Source of the DNA: Cubamyces lactineus | Taxonomy: Eukaryota; Basidiomycota; Agaricomycetes; Polyporales; Polyporaceae | Length of the DNA: 64,000 nucleotides | Direction: 5' to 3' | Assembly: GCA_022376465.1 (NCBI GenBank) | Contig: JACDTU010000017.1 | Location: 620,001 to 684,000 of the forward strand | Part shown: positions 34,918-46,838 of the stretch, in pieces | Numbering within the stretch: position 1 is the first letter of the stretch | Layout of the letters: every line of letters starts with the position of its first letter | Notes under the pieces: generated by a model | Told to the model about the DNA's origin: nothing | The model's database searches: none | Seen by the model: the letters and a program-made list of their open reading frames with translations, nothing else | Position numbers and translations under genes: made by a program

Positions 34918-36930
34918 CTAGACAGGGACCGCAGTGGTGTACGCCCACAGCGAACCAGGAGAACGCCGTATATCTGTGATCTTCCAGCCAGCCGCGCGCG
35001 TCAGCTCCGTCATCTCGGCCACCGTGCGCTCCTTCGCGCCGAACATGCCCATCATCTAGTACCACAGTCGAGTCAGCGCCACGAGCCGACGTCCGACGTC
35101 AGTGAGAAACTCACCATGATGTCGATGAGGTATCCGTGGATGTTCGCAAACCCGAGGTTCGGGAGGAGCGGCGAGTCTTCCTTGACGAACGCATCCTCGC
35201 TGTCGCATGCGAAGGGGAGGAGCATGTCCCCAATGAGGAGCTTCGTGTTTGGCCCCGCGGCCGAGCGGAGAATGCGAAGAATGCTATTGGAGCGTTCAGC
35301 GTTCAGTCTGATAGGACACGGAGCTCACGAGACTACTCACTTGAGGGAATCGGGGTCCATCCAATCGTGCAGGACGAGACGAATGAGGAAGACGTCCGGA
35401 GCTTTCCCAGAGGCGAGGGGCTTCCAGGACTCGAATAGATCCCTCACGCGGAACGTCATGCGCCCGCTCTCGAATAGGGAAGCATATTTCGGTCCCCAAG
35501 ACTTTATCGTGGAAGAACCATGAGCATGATATCTCCTGGGCGAGCCGAGGCGCTCTGATAGCTCGTGGTGGCTTGCTGCTTACCGAAGGTGCGAGATCGA
35601 CCACCTGGGGCCTATCTTCTACGACGACGTTCACATGCGGATGCGCGACGGCAACGGTCAGGGACGTTGAGCCGATACCGCCACCGACGTCGACAAGCAC
35701 AGAATCGGGCGGCAGCTCGGACCATGGGAAGCCTAGATTCCCAAGATCAAGCTATGCATACGTCTTCAAAGCTCGAAGGAGCTCACCGAACAAGATGCCT
35801 TCCTTAGTCTCCCACTGCCTCGTGCCTGTCATCGCATGTCCAAAGCGCTCAAGTCGCCCCCGGTTCTCCGGAAGTTCAAGCCACGGGAAGAAGTTGAGCT
35901 GCGTATCGAAGGCCAGGTTGAACGGACAAACGTATTTGACGGGGGCGCTTTCTTTGGCGGCGTCAGAGGTGCCGGACTTGGCACTGTCGAACCCGCCCTT
36001 AGCGTCGAGGACTAGACTACCGGTGCGTGTGTCTGGGAGGAACCATTCGGTCATGTAGGCCATGAACTTGAATGCCTCGTCGCCCCTGGATGAGCATTCA
36101 ATGAGTGCAATAGTGACATAAGGATCCATGAGGCCTACGTAAGACCAACGAAAGCGGCGACGCCGTCGGTGTCGAGGTACTTCTTGTCAGGCCTGGCCTC
36201 AATGTCAGACAGTTGAAGCAACGAGGCGCTATCACACTTACTGAACACGTAGCTGCTCGAGGCTCTTGCCTGTGTCGATATAGGAAGACCGCCTGTTGTT
36301 GGCGAAGACATCAGGGCCTACTTCCTTCAACCAGTGGGAGGTGGCCAGAAGACGCAACACATGGCCTTCATTCCAGTTGTCAGGAAGTGTTTCATATGGG
36401 CTGAGGGCTGCACGTACCTAGCCTGGCAACAGTAAAAGTTTCAGGGTCGGGAGCAGGTGCAGTCTTGGGCCGCAGCTCGATCACAGAACGGTGAATATCT
36501 TTCACGTGGAGTCCCTGGGGGCCGGCCTCTCGTAAGATCTCGACGATGTGGGCCGCTTCGAGGAAGCGGAGGGCGGCGGACAATTGGCCCTGGAACACCA
36601 CTCATCAGCACATTTATGAGCAAGCAAGAGCAGGGATGTAGGTACCGCTTGGATGGCTTCCATGAGCCCGTACCATGGTTTGTTCACGGACGCAGCCAAG
36701 TGGCCACATGCCGCGACGATCTTCTTGGAAGCAAGGGATACAGCGGGGTCGTCATTCAGCGAATGCGCGAGTTCTTCGGTTGGCGTATGCGAAGCGGTGG
36801 CGTAGTACGGCTCGTCGAGACGAGGGAAGTCGAGAGGTTCAGATTGTGAGCGATCTTTGTAGATACGCTCGAGGTCGTCAATCGCGCTCCCGATGGAGGC
36901 GTGGAGGGCGCGAAGTGCTGCGAAGCTCAT
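34918..36930 (-). CDS. SAM-dependent O-methyltransferase (OMT5)
   Basis: Fifth member, intact by my reading, from MSFAALRALHASIGSAIDDL to SLWAYTTAVPV. It is the closest relative of OMT2 in the first exon (shared DRSQSEPL, AACxxLxASVxKPWYG). It has FLEAAHIVEILREAG, MAYMTEWFLPDTRTG, the SAM motif VDVGGGIGSTS with VVVEDRPQVVD, the catalytic IRLVLHDWMDPD and the closing ERTVAEMTEL. An insert in the middle exon (DSAKSGTSDAAKES) is longer than in OMT2-OMT4. I chose the ATG at 36930; an in-frame ATG nine codons upstream (36957) gives a less conserved start. Confidence 0.9.
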
Positions 36931-38073
36931 GTTGTAGAGTGCAACGGAGCGCAGCAATATCGTCCATATCGTGTTCTGTTGATGTTCTTATATTGGCCGC
37001 GGACTCCATCGGAATGCCGGACCAAAAGATGGGTGCGGATGAAAGGCCAGTGCCTTGACGGGCATGCCGGTCGCTTAGAGAATGGAGGATAGATTGGCCG
37101 CTGATAGCAACGCTGGATATGAGAATGAGGCTTCTAGCGAATAGCTTAGACGTCAAGGAAAACATACCAGTTGGGTCATGCGCCCCAATGCGGCTCCGTG
37201 GGTTTCTGGCCCTGCACCGGGCGTGGTGATAGTCCCACTACCTAACGCTTGTGCCTGCTTCTTTCGAGTTCTGATCCACATTCCAATCTCCTCGCTATTC
37301 AAACGAAGGCCCCGAACGAGGCGCCATTTGGCCCATCAGTCACACGGTACACACCATCGATGATATCGAAGAAGCACAGAGAAGCGGCCTCGGCGCGTGA
37401 TGACGCACTTCACTTCGCCAGGTATGGGACCGCGCAAGATCAAATATGCAGTCGAGAAGAAACCGGAAAACATGGAATTGCTTCCGTCTCACCAGCCTCG
37501 CGCTCACAACGTGGACGGCAAGGCTTGATATCCAGAATCGAGACACGTAAAAGCCGCATGGCATGCCGAAAATCGTCCGTGAACAAGCAGTACGTCATAT
37601 TGACTTGAATTCCACGGGCGATCCATTCACGTATGCAAGGGGCGAATGCAAGGCAAATAACTTCCTTTTAAGCCGGAGCAGGGGTCGTCTTCAAGGTAAG
37701 GCGACGTCCCTTTACAGTACTATAGGTAGTAGATCTGGTTAAAGCCCTAGAGTTAAGTGTGAGTCAGCATACAATATTGCAGCAATATAAGAGTATCGAG
37801 GCTCACTAGATAGTAGCCCGATGAGACTTCTGGTTGTCAAGAGGACGGCGGAGAAGACGTGAGCAGCGGTTGAGGCCAATAGCCTTGGATCCTAACAAGG
37901 ATAAACATCGGATGACGCAGCCCGGGCCGGCGGGATCCCGAGGCGGAGGAGTTTGCATAAGCGCCCGATGTGGCACTGAGAAAGCGCAAAGAGAGGACTG
38001 GGCAGCGTCTCTTACGACTTGCATCACATTTATGTCGTGCTTCACCTGTCACCTCTCTTGAACTCGTACCACC
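36931..38073. other. Intergenic region OMT5 to hot-dog gene
   Basis: About 1.1 kb between divergent genes. It contains the OMT5 promoter (TTATATTGG near 36989), a second copy of the short dispersed repeat (37855-37917) and the hot-dog gene leader. No gene seen. Confidence 0.5.
37855..37917. repeat. Short dispersed repeat, copy 2
   Basis: The core GGCCAATAGCCTTGGATCC followed by TAACAAGGATAAACA matches the copy at 30118-30180 in the same orientation. Flanks differ. Confidence 0.5.
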
Positions 38074-39122
38074 ATGTTCTCCAACGCTGCTCGTCGTCAT
38101 CTCGCGAACGTCGCCCGCTCCTCGCGAACTGCCTCAGTGCGTTCAGCGTCGACATCCGCCCCGTCTTCCTCGTCCTCGGGCCTCTGGAGGAACTTCAGGC
38201 TTCTTGCTGGTGTCTCGACAGTAGCCGCAACATCATACTACATCGGTGCCTTGTACCCGCCAGAATTCGCTCATCTGCTCTCTCCGCGCACTGCCCCACC
38301 ACCGCTGCACCCTGACGACCCCGCAGCGCTCGCACACATCGCCGAACTCGAGGACCAGATCCAGCATCTGCCTATTCTAGAGGCACATCGCGCGCGCGAG
38401 GACAAGGATGAATGGTACGAGACACGCCCGTATCTCAACCTTCCGGAGGAGCGCCGCGTGAACAGCTTGACGGCTGGTACGCTGAAGGGCCCGGGCAAGC
38501 TCGCCATTCCTCCACTAGTACGGTCACGACGGGATCACACGGAGAATTGGATTTTCATCCACGTCGGCCGTGCACTGTGCGGACATGAAGGGGTCATACA
38601 CGGAGGTCTGCTCGCCACCCTCTTGGACGAGAGTTTGGCGCGAGTGGTACGTTCTGCAGTCGCGCTCTTCCCCCCAATTCGAGGGATTGAAACGAACTCC
38701 ATCTACAGGCCCTGCTCAACCTACCTGAGAAAGTAGGAGTGACTGCCAACCTAAACATAAACTACAAGGCACCGACTCTCGCAGACCAATTCATTGTGAT
38801 CAAGGTGAAACTCGATGAGGCCAAAGGTCGCAAGTCACGTGTGTCTGGCACTGTCGAGGATATGGCCGGCAACGTCCTTGTCGAAGCAAAGTACGTTATG
38901 ATGCGTGATCTACATACATTGAATGGATTCTCACAGGAAACGTGCCGCAGTGCTCTCTTCATTCAGCCCCGGTATGCGAAACTGCTGAACTCCGGGGCGG
39001 TGAGGCATATGCTCGGCGAACCTTCTCACTCGAAGGAGCCTATCACTCCCGGCACCGTTGCACCAGTACCGGTCAAGCTTCCTGGCGGCGCTCAGACGCT
39101 CGTTGACAGCAGGAACCCGTAG
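38074..39122 (+). CDS. Mitochondrial hot-dog (PaaI-like) thioesterase family protein
   Basis: Similar to the fungal membrane-tethered hot-dog proteins (UPF0644 / yeast Fmp10 type). Three exons (38074-38646, 38709-38890, 38951-39122) give 308 aa. The N-terminus is Arg/Ser/Ala-rich (MFSNAARRHLANVARSSR), like a mitochondrial presequence, followed by a hydrophobic helix (LLAGVSTVAATSYYIGALY). The hot-dog domain has HEGVIHGGLLATLLDE (about residues 171-186), the motif holding the acidic catalytic residue of PaaI thioesterases. Splicing gives VGVTANLNINYKAP and the conserved end VLVEANALFIQPRYAKLL. The last intron uses the acceptor at 38949-38950; the in-frame read-through would insert unrelated residues. 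It separates the minus and plus arms of the OMT array and is probably unrelated to it. Confidence 0.86.
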
Positions 39123-40182
39123 AGGAGATATATGCTGCTCCCCAAGTATTTATTGGATATTGTCGGGTCACTTTGGATTATAGACGCCTCATACCACCAC
39201 CAGAAATTTCCGGAGGACGTACCACGCGTGTCTCTAGGATAAGGTATCGCTAATGACCTAATCCAACCGTCTAGTCACTCTCCGATATACGCATTGCAAT
39301 GCCTACCATAGGGTTTTGCTCTGATGGGCAATCAACAAGGAGGATCGAAAAATCACTATTCTCGAGAGCCTGAGAGGTACTCTTTGGAATACTGGTAGCG
39401 CGCTGCAGAAATGCTGTACATCCCTGTACTCATTCGTGCATGTTACAAGTGCGTAGTCTCTTGTGCTGAGCGCATGCTGATGCTCATGGTCAACGTAGTC
39501 TCCGTGAGCCGCATAGCTTTCCGCGACATCGGGGAAACGTCCTACAAAGCCGAACAGTGAGGATCAGCGACATCCCACGAAGGTCGGACGCAGTGTTCAT
39601 GCTCAACTTGTGAGAGGTTCAGTTCCCAATCAAACTGCTGAGGGAACAAATGCCGCCTATGCACTCCTCGGTAAAGCTGTACGTTGCATCTTGATGCTGG
39701 TGAACATGCATCCACATGCATACCGAACTCAATGGTGTCTGCTGCGTATAGGAGTCATCCATCAGCGTCGCTTTGTAAGTGGATGCACTTTCCCAGCAAT
39801 GGTGGACCGATGCTTAGTTACATACCAAATGCCAGGTGAAATGGTATCCGGCGAACCTCTTATACCGGTCAACGAACTTGGTTAGCGTGGACTATACCGT
39901 CTACAGCGACGACGCTTGGCTTCTGAGTCATTTCAGCGGCGGGTATGTCCCCTGCGTAGCTATATGCGGATCACAGCTGATCAGAAGTGCTCCGGGGCGT
40001 ATGCAGCCGTGTCTTTTCGTAGGATAGCACTGTTAAGGGTGCTACCTAATAGATACGAGACGGGGGAATGTACTGCCGGCGTAGTCAGCAGCCATAGATG
40101 AGGTACTACTTAACTCTTTGCTCTCATGTGCGGCTCATCGCAGACCACTACACCCATCATTCCTCAGCATACTGCACGCGCT
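39123..40182. other. Intergenic region hot-dog gene to OMT6
   Basis: About 1.06 kb. Short ORFs at 39610-40101 have no recognisable domain. It holds the upstream region of OMT6. Confidence 0.45.
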
Positions 40183-42204
40183 ATGACCTTCCAAGCCATC
40201 CGAGCTCTGCATCAATGTATGGGCAGTGCCATTGATGAGCTCGAGCGTATCTTCAACCAGACCGGCGCCGCGCCTTTGGATTTCCCTGCTATGGACGATC
40301 CCATCTCGCACGCGCCCTCTTCCCCAATAACCCTCGCCGAAGAACTCGCCAACGGCGCCGCCGCCTTGGTACCCATCCGACACATCGTGGCAGCCTGTGC
40401 TCAGCTGTCTGCCACGGTGAACAGGCCGTTCGACAGTCTAATGGACGCTGTGCAAGGAGTGCGTGCGCTGTCTCTACTTACTCGAACATGTGTGGTTGAC
40501 GGCTAGCGCAGGGTCAATTCTCGGCGTGCGTGCGCTTTATGGAGGCGGCCCACGTCGCTGAAATACTAAAGGAGGCTGGACCCGAGGGGATGCATGTCGA
40601 CGATATCTGTCGGGCTATTATCGACCTCCGTCCAAAGAGCTCGGTCGCCTGTCCGGATACGAAGAACCTGACCCCGGAGAGACTTGGTGAGTACTCTTCC
40701 TAGTGTATCAATCCTGGGACACCGACATTGAGGCCCCTCCCCAATCACAGTGCACATCCTTCGGGTACTGGCCACGACCCACTGGTTGCGCGAAGTATCG
40801 CCGAACGTCTTCGCTAGCAACAGACGGTCATCTACTATCGATACCGGCAAGACCCTCGAGGAACTGCGGCGCGAGTGAGTATATGCACCTATTCGGATGA
40901 ATTGCACCTTACATCCCACTGTAGCCCGTCTAAGAAGTACATCGGCACGAATGGCATGGCTGCATCGGTCTCCCACATGTATGTGCCCGTCAACTATCTG
41001 ATGACATATGACGCTATAGGCCGACTTCCGGTTTTCTACAGCTCTGACGAACTCAGCAAGTCAGGCATGCACCTCACCGAATGGCTCCTACCCGACGTCC
41101 GTTACATCAACCCAAGCAGCCATTATGGGCTACCTCGCGAGAATCTTGAAGAGGCACGGGATTTACAACAGGGGATTCACCATTTTGCTCCTTTCAGCCT
41201 AGCCTACCGAACGGATTTAGGCTACTTCGAATGGCTCGAGCTGCCGGGACATGCCCACAAGCTGAAACGCGTGGAGCACTCTATGACTGGTACTGCTGCG
41301 TGGGAGGTCAAGGATGAAGTGCTACGGGGTATGTCTCAGATCGTCTTTTCAATGACCGTCGTGCTTCCTGGCAGATGGCCACACGTACAGCGTTCCCTTG
41401 GGATAAACTCGCACCGGCTTCACTACTGGTCGACGTCGGGGGTGGAATCGGCTCGGCGTCCATGCTTGTCGCCAAGGCTCACCCTCACATCCGGATAATA
41501 GTCGAGGATCGGCTGCCTGTGGTAGACAGTGCTCATACCGTATGCATTGGTTCCATCATCTTACAGTGCTGCACGCTGTATGCTAATGCGTCGCGGACCC
41601 ATTCCCTGAAGGCATGGGGCTCGGGCCACAAGCCGTTGATCCAATCTGGCCGCGTCTCTTGGCGCTACAGGGACTTCTTTGCTCCGTGGCTACCGGTTTC
41701 CGACGACAAGGTTCCCGATGTCTTCCTCCTCCGACTGGTGCTGCATGACTGGCCCGATGAGGACGCCCGCAAGTGAGTGAGATGCCGTAGCGGCACAATG
41801 CCGTTCGAACGCTGACTTGAACAACTACACAGAATCCTCCGAGAGCTGCGCCCTGCAGCGGGTCCAGATACCAAGCTCGTCATTGGCGACATGCTGCTCA
41901 TGCACGCGTGCCACAACAAGCACGAACAAGCGCTCGTAGGGCAGGACTCGCCCCTTCTGGCGAACTTAGGAGCGGCCAATTTGCAGCCATACATGCTGGA
42001 TTTGATGGTGCGTGGAAGACTTGATGATGGCGACCCCTGAGCGGGCGCTGAGAACCCGCCTGTTAGATGACTGCGATGCTCGCGGGTAAGGAACGTACGA
42101 TGGATGAGATGGCCACGCTTTTGCTGTCTGCCGGGTGGAAGATGTCCGAGGTCAGACGGTCCCCGGCTTCGCTATGGGCGTACACGATCGCAGTCCCGGT
42201 TTAG
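40183..42204 (+). CDS. SAM-dependent O-methyltransferase, inverted copy (OMT6)
   Basis: Sixth member, on the opposite strand to OMT1-5. Nine exons (40183-40458, 40512-40686, 40751-40874, 40925-40978, 41042-41328, 41391-41539, 41612-41772, 41833-42007, 42067-42204) give 512 aa. It starts MTFQAIRALHQCMGSAIDEL and has FMEAAHVAEILKEAG, FASNRRSSTIDTGKTLEEL, the SAM motif VDVGGGIGSAS with IIVEDRLPVVD, the catalytic LVLHDWPDEDARK, and the end SLWAYTIAVPV. The 63-base intron at 40979-41041 is stop-free and in frame, so retention would add 21 residues. HACHNKHEQALVGQD is shared only with OMT7, making these two a separate branch of the array. Confidence 0.92.
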
Positions 42205-42540
42205 ATAAGCACACCTCGTTTCATATCACCAGATCTCACGGAGTCTATTTAGGTTCGTTTCTCTCACATTATCGTCTAAAATAACCTTCCTGACGCGGTT
42301 GCCGACGTTCAGAGGAATGTAGAAAAGATTGTGGTCAAGGCTCAAGGGATATCGCGAATGTAGCACGACCACTCGCTGTGCAGAATGAACATCGTTTGGA
42401 GAAATCTTCACAGTTCACAACGATCCTAGAATACGCTATGTTGGCCGCGATACAGGTAACGATTCACGGTACAGTTGCACTGTGATCCGAACATTACTCC
42501 GCCTTGCTTTTGACGATGGTTCATCTCCCTTATCGTTCAG

Positions 42541-44251
42541 ATGGAAACCTGGACGCTGTTCTGGGAGTGCGTACGCTCTCTTTGGTTTATGCTTGGCCTG
42601 TTTGGCTAACATTCTATACTGTAGGGAAGCCGGACCAGACGGAATGCACGCCGACGACATCTATCAGGCTATCATTAGTCTCCGTCCGACACGCTCTATT
42701 GCCTCTCTAGATAAGAAGAACCTGACCTTGGAACGGCTTGGTGTGTGTCTCCCCTGCTTCACTGAATGTCCGTCGACTCACAGTGGGTATACTTCGCCGC
42801 AGTGCATATCCTCCGGATACTGGCTACCGCTCATTTTCTACGGGAAGTCTCCCCAAAAATATTTGTTCACAACAGGCGGTCGTCTGTGATTGACTGGCAA
42901 GAACCCCGGGGAACTGCGCCGCGAGTAAGTACATAAACCTCCCAGGACGAATTACACTCCATACCTCGTTGTAGCCCCGCCAACAAGTACACCGGTACAA
43001 ACGGCATGGCAGCCACCGTTTCCCATATGTACATACATATGTATCCGCCTATTGCCCTATTGTGATTGACGCTTTAGGCTCAATGCCGCGCCCCTATAGC
43101 GCCGACGAGCTTAGCAAGTCCGGCATGTACCTCACGGAATAGCTCCTTCCCGGCGTCCGTGATATCGACCCAAGTAATCACTATGGAGCGTCTCGCAAAG
43201 ATACAAAACAGAACGGGGAAATGCAGCAGGAGATCTACCATTTCGCCTCTCTCAACCTTGCTTACCGACGAAGCTGCCATATTTCAACTGGCTAGAGCTT
43301 CCAGGGCACGCCCACAGGCTGAAGCGGCTCGAACACTCCATGACAGGTACGGGTGCTTGGGAAGCCAAAGATGAGCTGCTACGTGGTATGCCTACAATCA
43401 CCTTTAGAGTGACGATCATACTTCCTGACGCACAAATGTATAGCTTTCCCTTGGGACAAGCTCGCATCCGGCTCACTGCTGGTCGATGTCGGGGGTGGGA
43501 TAGGCTCAGCGTCTATAGTGGTCGCCCAGGCCCACCCTTACATTCGGGTGATAGTTGAAGGCCGTCTTCCAGTGATAGAAACCGCACACACCGTGAGCAT
43601 TCCATCTACCGGCTTGTGTCGCTATGCATTAATTGCCGACGCGGTTTAAACGCATTCTCTGAAGGCATGGGGCTCGATTTATAAGGCGTTGCTCCATTCT
43701 GGCCGCATCTCTTGGCGCAGTAGGGATTTCTTCGCTCCTTGGTTCCCCTGCGTCGACGACAAGGTCCCCGATGTCCTTCTCTTGCGATTGGTTCTTCACG
43801 ACTGGCCGGACGAGGACGCCCGCAAGTGAGTGTCCCTCAGGGCGACACCATAGCGGCAAAGCGTTGTTCGATCCTCCACGAGCTGCTTCCTGCAGCAGGT
43901 CCAGACACTAAGCTGATCATTGGCGACGTGCTTCTTATGCACGCATGCCACAGCGAGAACGAACAAGCGCTAGTCGGACGGGACTCACCCCTTCTGGCGA
44001 ATCGGGGGGGGGGGGGGGCTAACTTGCGGCCGTACCTGCTCGACTTGACGGTGCGTGGTCGGGTCATAGGTCATAGATAAATATGAAACGGGTCGGGCAT
44101 TGAGCATGTGCTAGATGACGGCGATACTCGCAAGTAAAGAGCATACGATGAATGAGATTGCGACACTTCTGCTCTCTGCTGCTTGGAAGTTGTCCGAGGT
44201 CAGAAGATCTCCACCTCATCATAGGCGTACACGATCGCTGTCCCGGTTTGA
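42541..44251 (+). pseudogene. Decayed O-methyltransferase copy (OMT7)
   Basis: A degenerate duplicate of OMT6 immediately downstream, same strand. Recognisable pieces in order are REAGPDGMHADDIYQAI, LTLERLG, FVHNRRSSVID, NKYTGTNGMAATVSHM, SADELSKSGMYLTE, LVDVGGGIGSAS-like sequence (43479-43520), LVLHDWPDEDARK (43789-43826), ELLPAAGPDTKLIIGD and AYTIAVPV (ends 44251). Lesions are several: the first exon is missing, a TAG replaces the Trp codon in LTEW (43141-43143), frames shift in the next exon, and a poly-G run (44006-44019) replaces coding sequence near the end. It cannot make a full enzyme. Confidence 0.88.
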
Positions 44252-44515
44252 ATAGAGCTATTCGTCGTCGATTCACGAGGCTCAACGGCAAAGGTACGCC
44301 AACGTTCGGTCCCGTATACGACCGATTCGCTAGCAAAGTCTCGGCATGACAGGATGCACGTAGGTATAAAGCCAAACGAATGCGAGGCATGGCGCGAAAG
44401 TTCGCTCCAAGTGATGCTTGTCTGTCTGCTCGGGGTTCTAAAGTACATGAGGCATCTCCTAATACTGAATATGATTCGCGAGACGACAACTCTGTGATCC
44501 GTACGCGACCTCTTT

Positions 44516-45175
44516 CTACGCCGCAGTCCTAATGGCCCGCAGGCCCATACCGTTGCGGTTCACTGTGGTCTCCCCCACCGTGCTGGTTCTAGTGATAGTA
44601 GCCGTTTCCGTGTCGGTCGTGAAGCTCGTGGTCGTGACCGTGCGCGTCGCAGTGTCCGTCTCAAGGGAGAACGACGTGGACGTGCGCGTCACCGTGCTGG
44701 TGCTAGTGTCCGTCTCCGTCGCACGCGCGGTTGTGGTGCGAGTAAGTGTCGTCGTGGACGTGCTCGTCGAGGTCGAAGTGGAAGTGCGCGTAATCGTGGA
44801 CGTCTCCGTATCTGTCGTCGTCGACGTTACGGTGATCGTGGTCGTTCCCGGCGCACGTGCGACCAGACCCCCGCGCGGGTGATAGTCCCCACGCTTACGA
44901 TCAGGAATGGTGGTCACCGTTATATGGTCGGTGATCGTGTACGTGAAAGTCGGGTGGAAAGTCTCCGTGACGGTGGTCACCGTCGGGCACGGCGTCGCAA
45001 GACTGGAATACCCCGGATTGCCGGGGTAGCCGGGGTAGGGCGGGTAGGGCGGGTAAGCTGGAGAACGCGTTTAGAAATTTTTGTGGTAATACACGATGAA
45101 GCGCTTACCCTGAGCGTGCACCCCGACGAAGAGCGCAGTGAGCGCGGTGACGATAGCAAGCTTCATTGAAGGCAT
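44516..45175 (-). CDS. Small secreted Thr/Val-rich protein, subfamily B (TVR5)
   Basis: Two exons (about 45166-45109 and 45057-44516) give 199 aa from the second ATG (MKLAIVTALTALFVGVHAQ, a clean signal peptide). An ATG three codons upstream at 45175 is also possible. The phase-1 intron follows the signal peptide. The mature start has Pro-Tyr-Pro and Gly-Tyr-Pro repeats (AYPPYPPYPGYPGNPGY) as in TVR2, the single Cys (ATPCPTV), then TFTYTITDHITVT. A dibasic site (DRKR|GDYH) and a linker ending LVARAPG precede the Thr-x-Thr domain. It ends with the B-type signature VGETTVNR...TAA. It is head-to-head with TVR6. Function unknown. Confidence 0.8.
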
Positions 45176-45269
45176 GGGGCGCGTTCTAAGCAGAGGTGAA
45201 CCTGCGGTGCGGACGTGGAAGGGTTTCGGGCGGACGATGTGTGAGACTGCACAAGGGGAATGTGGCAGC

Positions 45270-45277
45270 TTATATAT
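45270..45277 (-). promoter_or_regulatory. TATA-like element of TVR5
   Basis: TTATATAT on the plus strand (ATATATAA on the coding strand), about 105 bases upstream of the TVR5 start. Confidence 0.45.
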
Positions 45278-46723
45278 CATCGATCGCCTTCGCCTTGCTA
45301 GTGAGGGCCAAAGGAGTGACACTGACGCACATAGCCAAAACGCTCCTTCGCCGTGTCCATCAGGGGAGTGACGCACAAAGGCCCGCGAACCCTGTAGTGG
45401 GCCTGTCCCAGAAAGCCTTGTTTGTCGTCACTGCCGGTAGATCGCGTCTCGTCATCTTCTCCGCCGATCTCATCCGCTGTCGCGCATTCATATGCGACGC
45501 CTGGTTTGCTTAGTCTGGGCTCACCTGTAGAATACTGGCGCTCAAGTCAAGTCAGATTGACGGTCAGGTACGGTACCAGGAGTTTGTGGAGACACGGGCC
45601 AAGGGCCAAGGACGGGTACGGATACCCAGATGGCCCTCACTGCACACGAGTTCCATCGCGAAGTGAGCTCATGTGGAACCGAACAGGAGACGAGCCGCAC
45701 CTTCCAGCCGCGTCGGAACGCTGGGGCCGGAGTGAGAGGGGTTGTCCAAACTCCACCCGCTGACGACGCAAGTATCAACTCGCCCGAGATTCCCGGCGTA
45801 GCAGTGCTGCCTTGATGATTGCGACCACCTTGTCTGGAGAGGTTTGACAGCGGATGGCGGAACTTGGCCAGCAAAGACAGGCGCTTGGGACAGTTTCGAA
45901 TGAGACCGGTGGAGCACCCGGTCGTCCACGATCGATCGCTCGGTAACAAACCCGGTTTGTGCGGAGATTCTGGGGGTAATTGAAAACGGTGCACCTTTGG
46001 GTAGGCAGTAGATTTCGGGCCCAGAATACGCTGTAAGAAGGACGAAACTCCGCGAGAACGACCTTGCTAAGGATCGGTGACGAGACATAAGAACACGCTT
46101 CCGTAAGTCTACGCCACAGCATAGGAGAGGCTTGTCTCTGTGTGAGCACTGCTCGGCGGATTTTGGCGGCTGTCTGAGACTTCTGTTTACATGCCGCATG
46201 TACCAGATCACTTGGACGGAGATTGCATATGCATGGCTTGTGCCACGTCAGAATCCAACGGTACGATCAGCTCCCGCAATAGGCTCAAGGATAGCATGGC
46301 ATAATCAAACCTCACCAACCCGCGGGCGATCTGACGTCCTCCCGGCACGGAAGACGAGTCATCGCTCAACCGTCATTCTGTATTGCTCTCCAATTGTTCG
46401 ATCTCACGACAAGCATGAGATACCGGCCCCTCAGGGTGGTGATGCAACACGTCGCGCATTGACAGGCGGATCGGCGGAGGGACCTCGCGGGACAAGACGG
46501 GGTTGTAGAAGATGACGCTTAGACCAACCCATCGATGTGGTACCTGTCGATGAGGCCATTCGACGTGGAGCCTGTCGCGGAAACGATGAACGCAAGTCTG
46601 GGCACCCAGGGGCTCGGATGCGTAACTCTGAATGGTGACGGATATTGTGGACCATGTCCGAGCTCAACTCGTCTCAGGACAGTCCGTAGGAGGAGACAAA
46701 CGTCAGATGGAGATGGATAGGCA

Positions 46724-46732
46724 GGTATAAGA
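46724..46732 (+). promoter_or_regulatory. TATA-like element of TVR6
   Basis: GGTATAAGA about 105 bases before the ATG at 46839, followed by a C-rich leader. Confidence 0.45.
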
Positions 46733-46838
46733 GCCTCGACTTACCGCACATCCAGCGTCAACATCGTGCCCCGCCTCCTTTCCGCCGCCGCGTCGAGCTC
46801 TCACCCAGTACGCTTGAGACTTCCTCCATCATAACGAT

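Larger units (their letters stand above)
45176..46838. other. Divergent intergenic region TVR5/TVR6
   Basis: About 1.66 kb. TATA-like sites lie at 45270-45277 (TVR5) and 46724-46732 (TVR6), each roughly 105 bases from its start codon. ORFs in the middle (45542-46211) show no known domain. Confidence 0.5.

Noticed and set aside
38881..38950. Read-through of the last intron of the hot-dog gene
   Set aside because: The frame stays open, but splicing at 38890/38951 restores VEANALFIQPRYAKLL, the expected end of the hot-dog domain.
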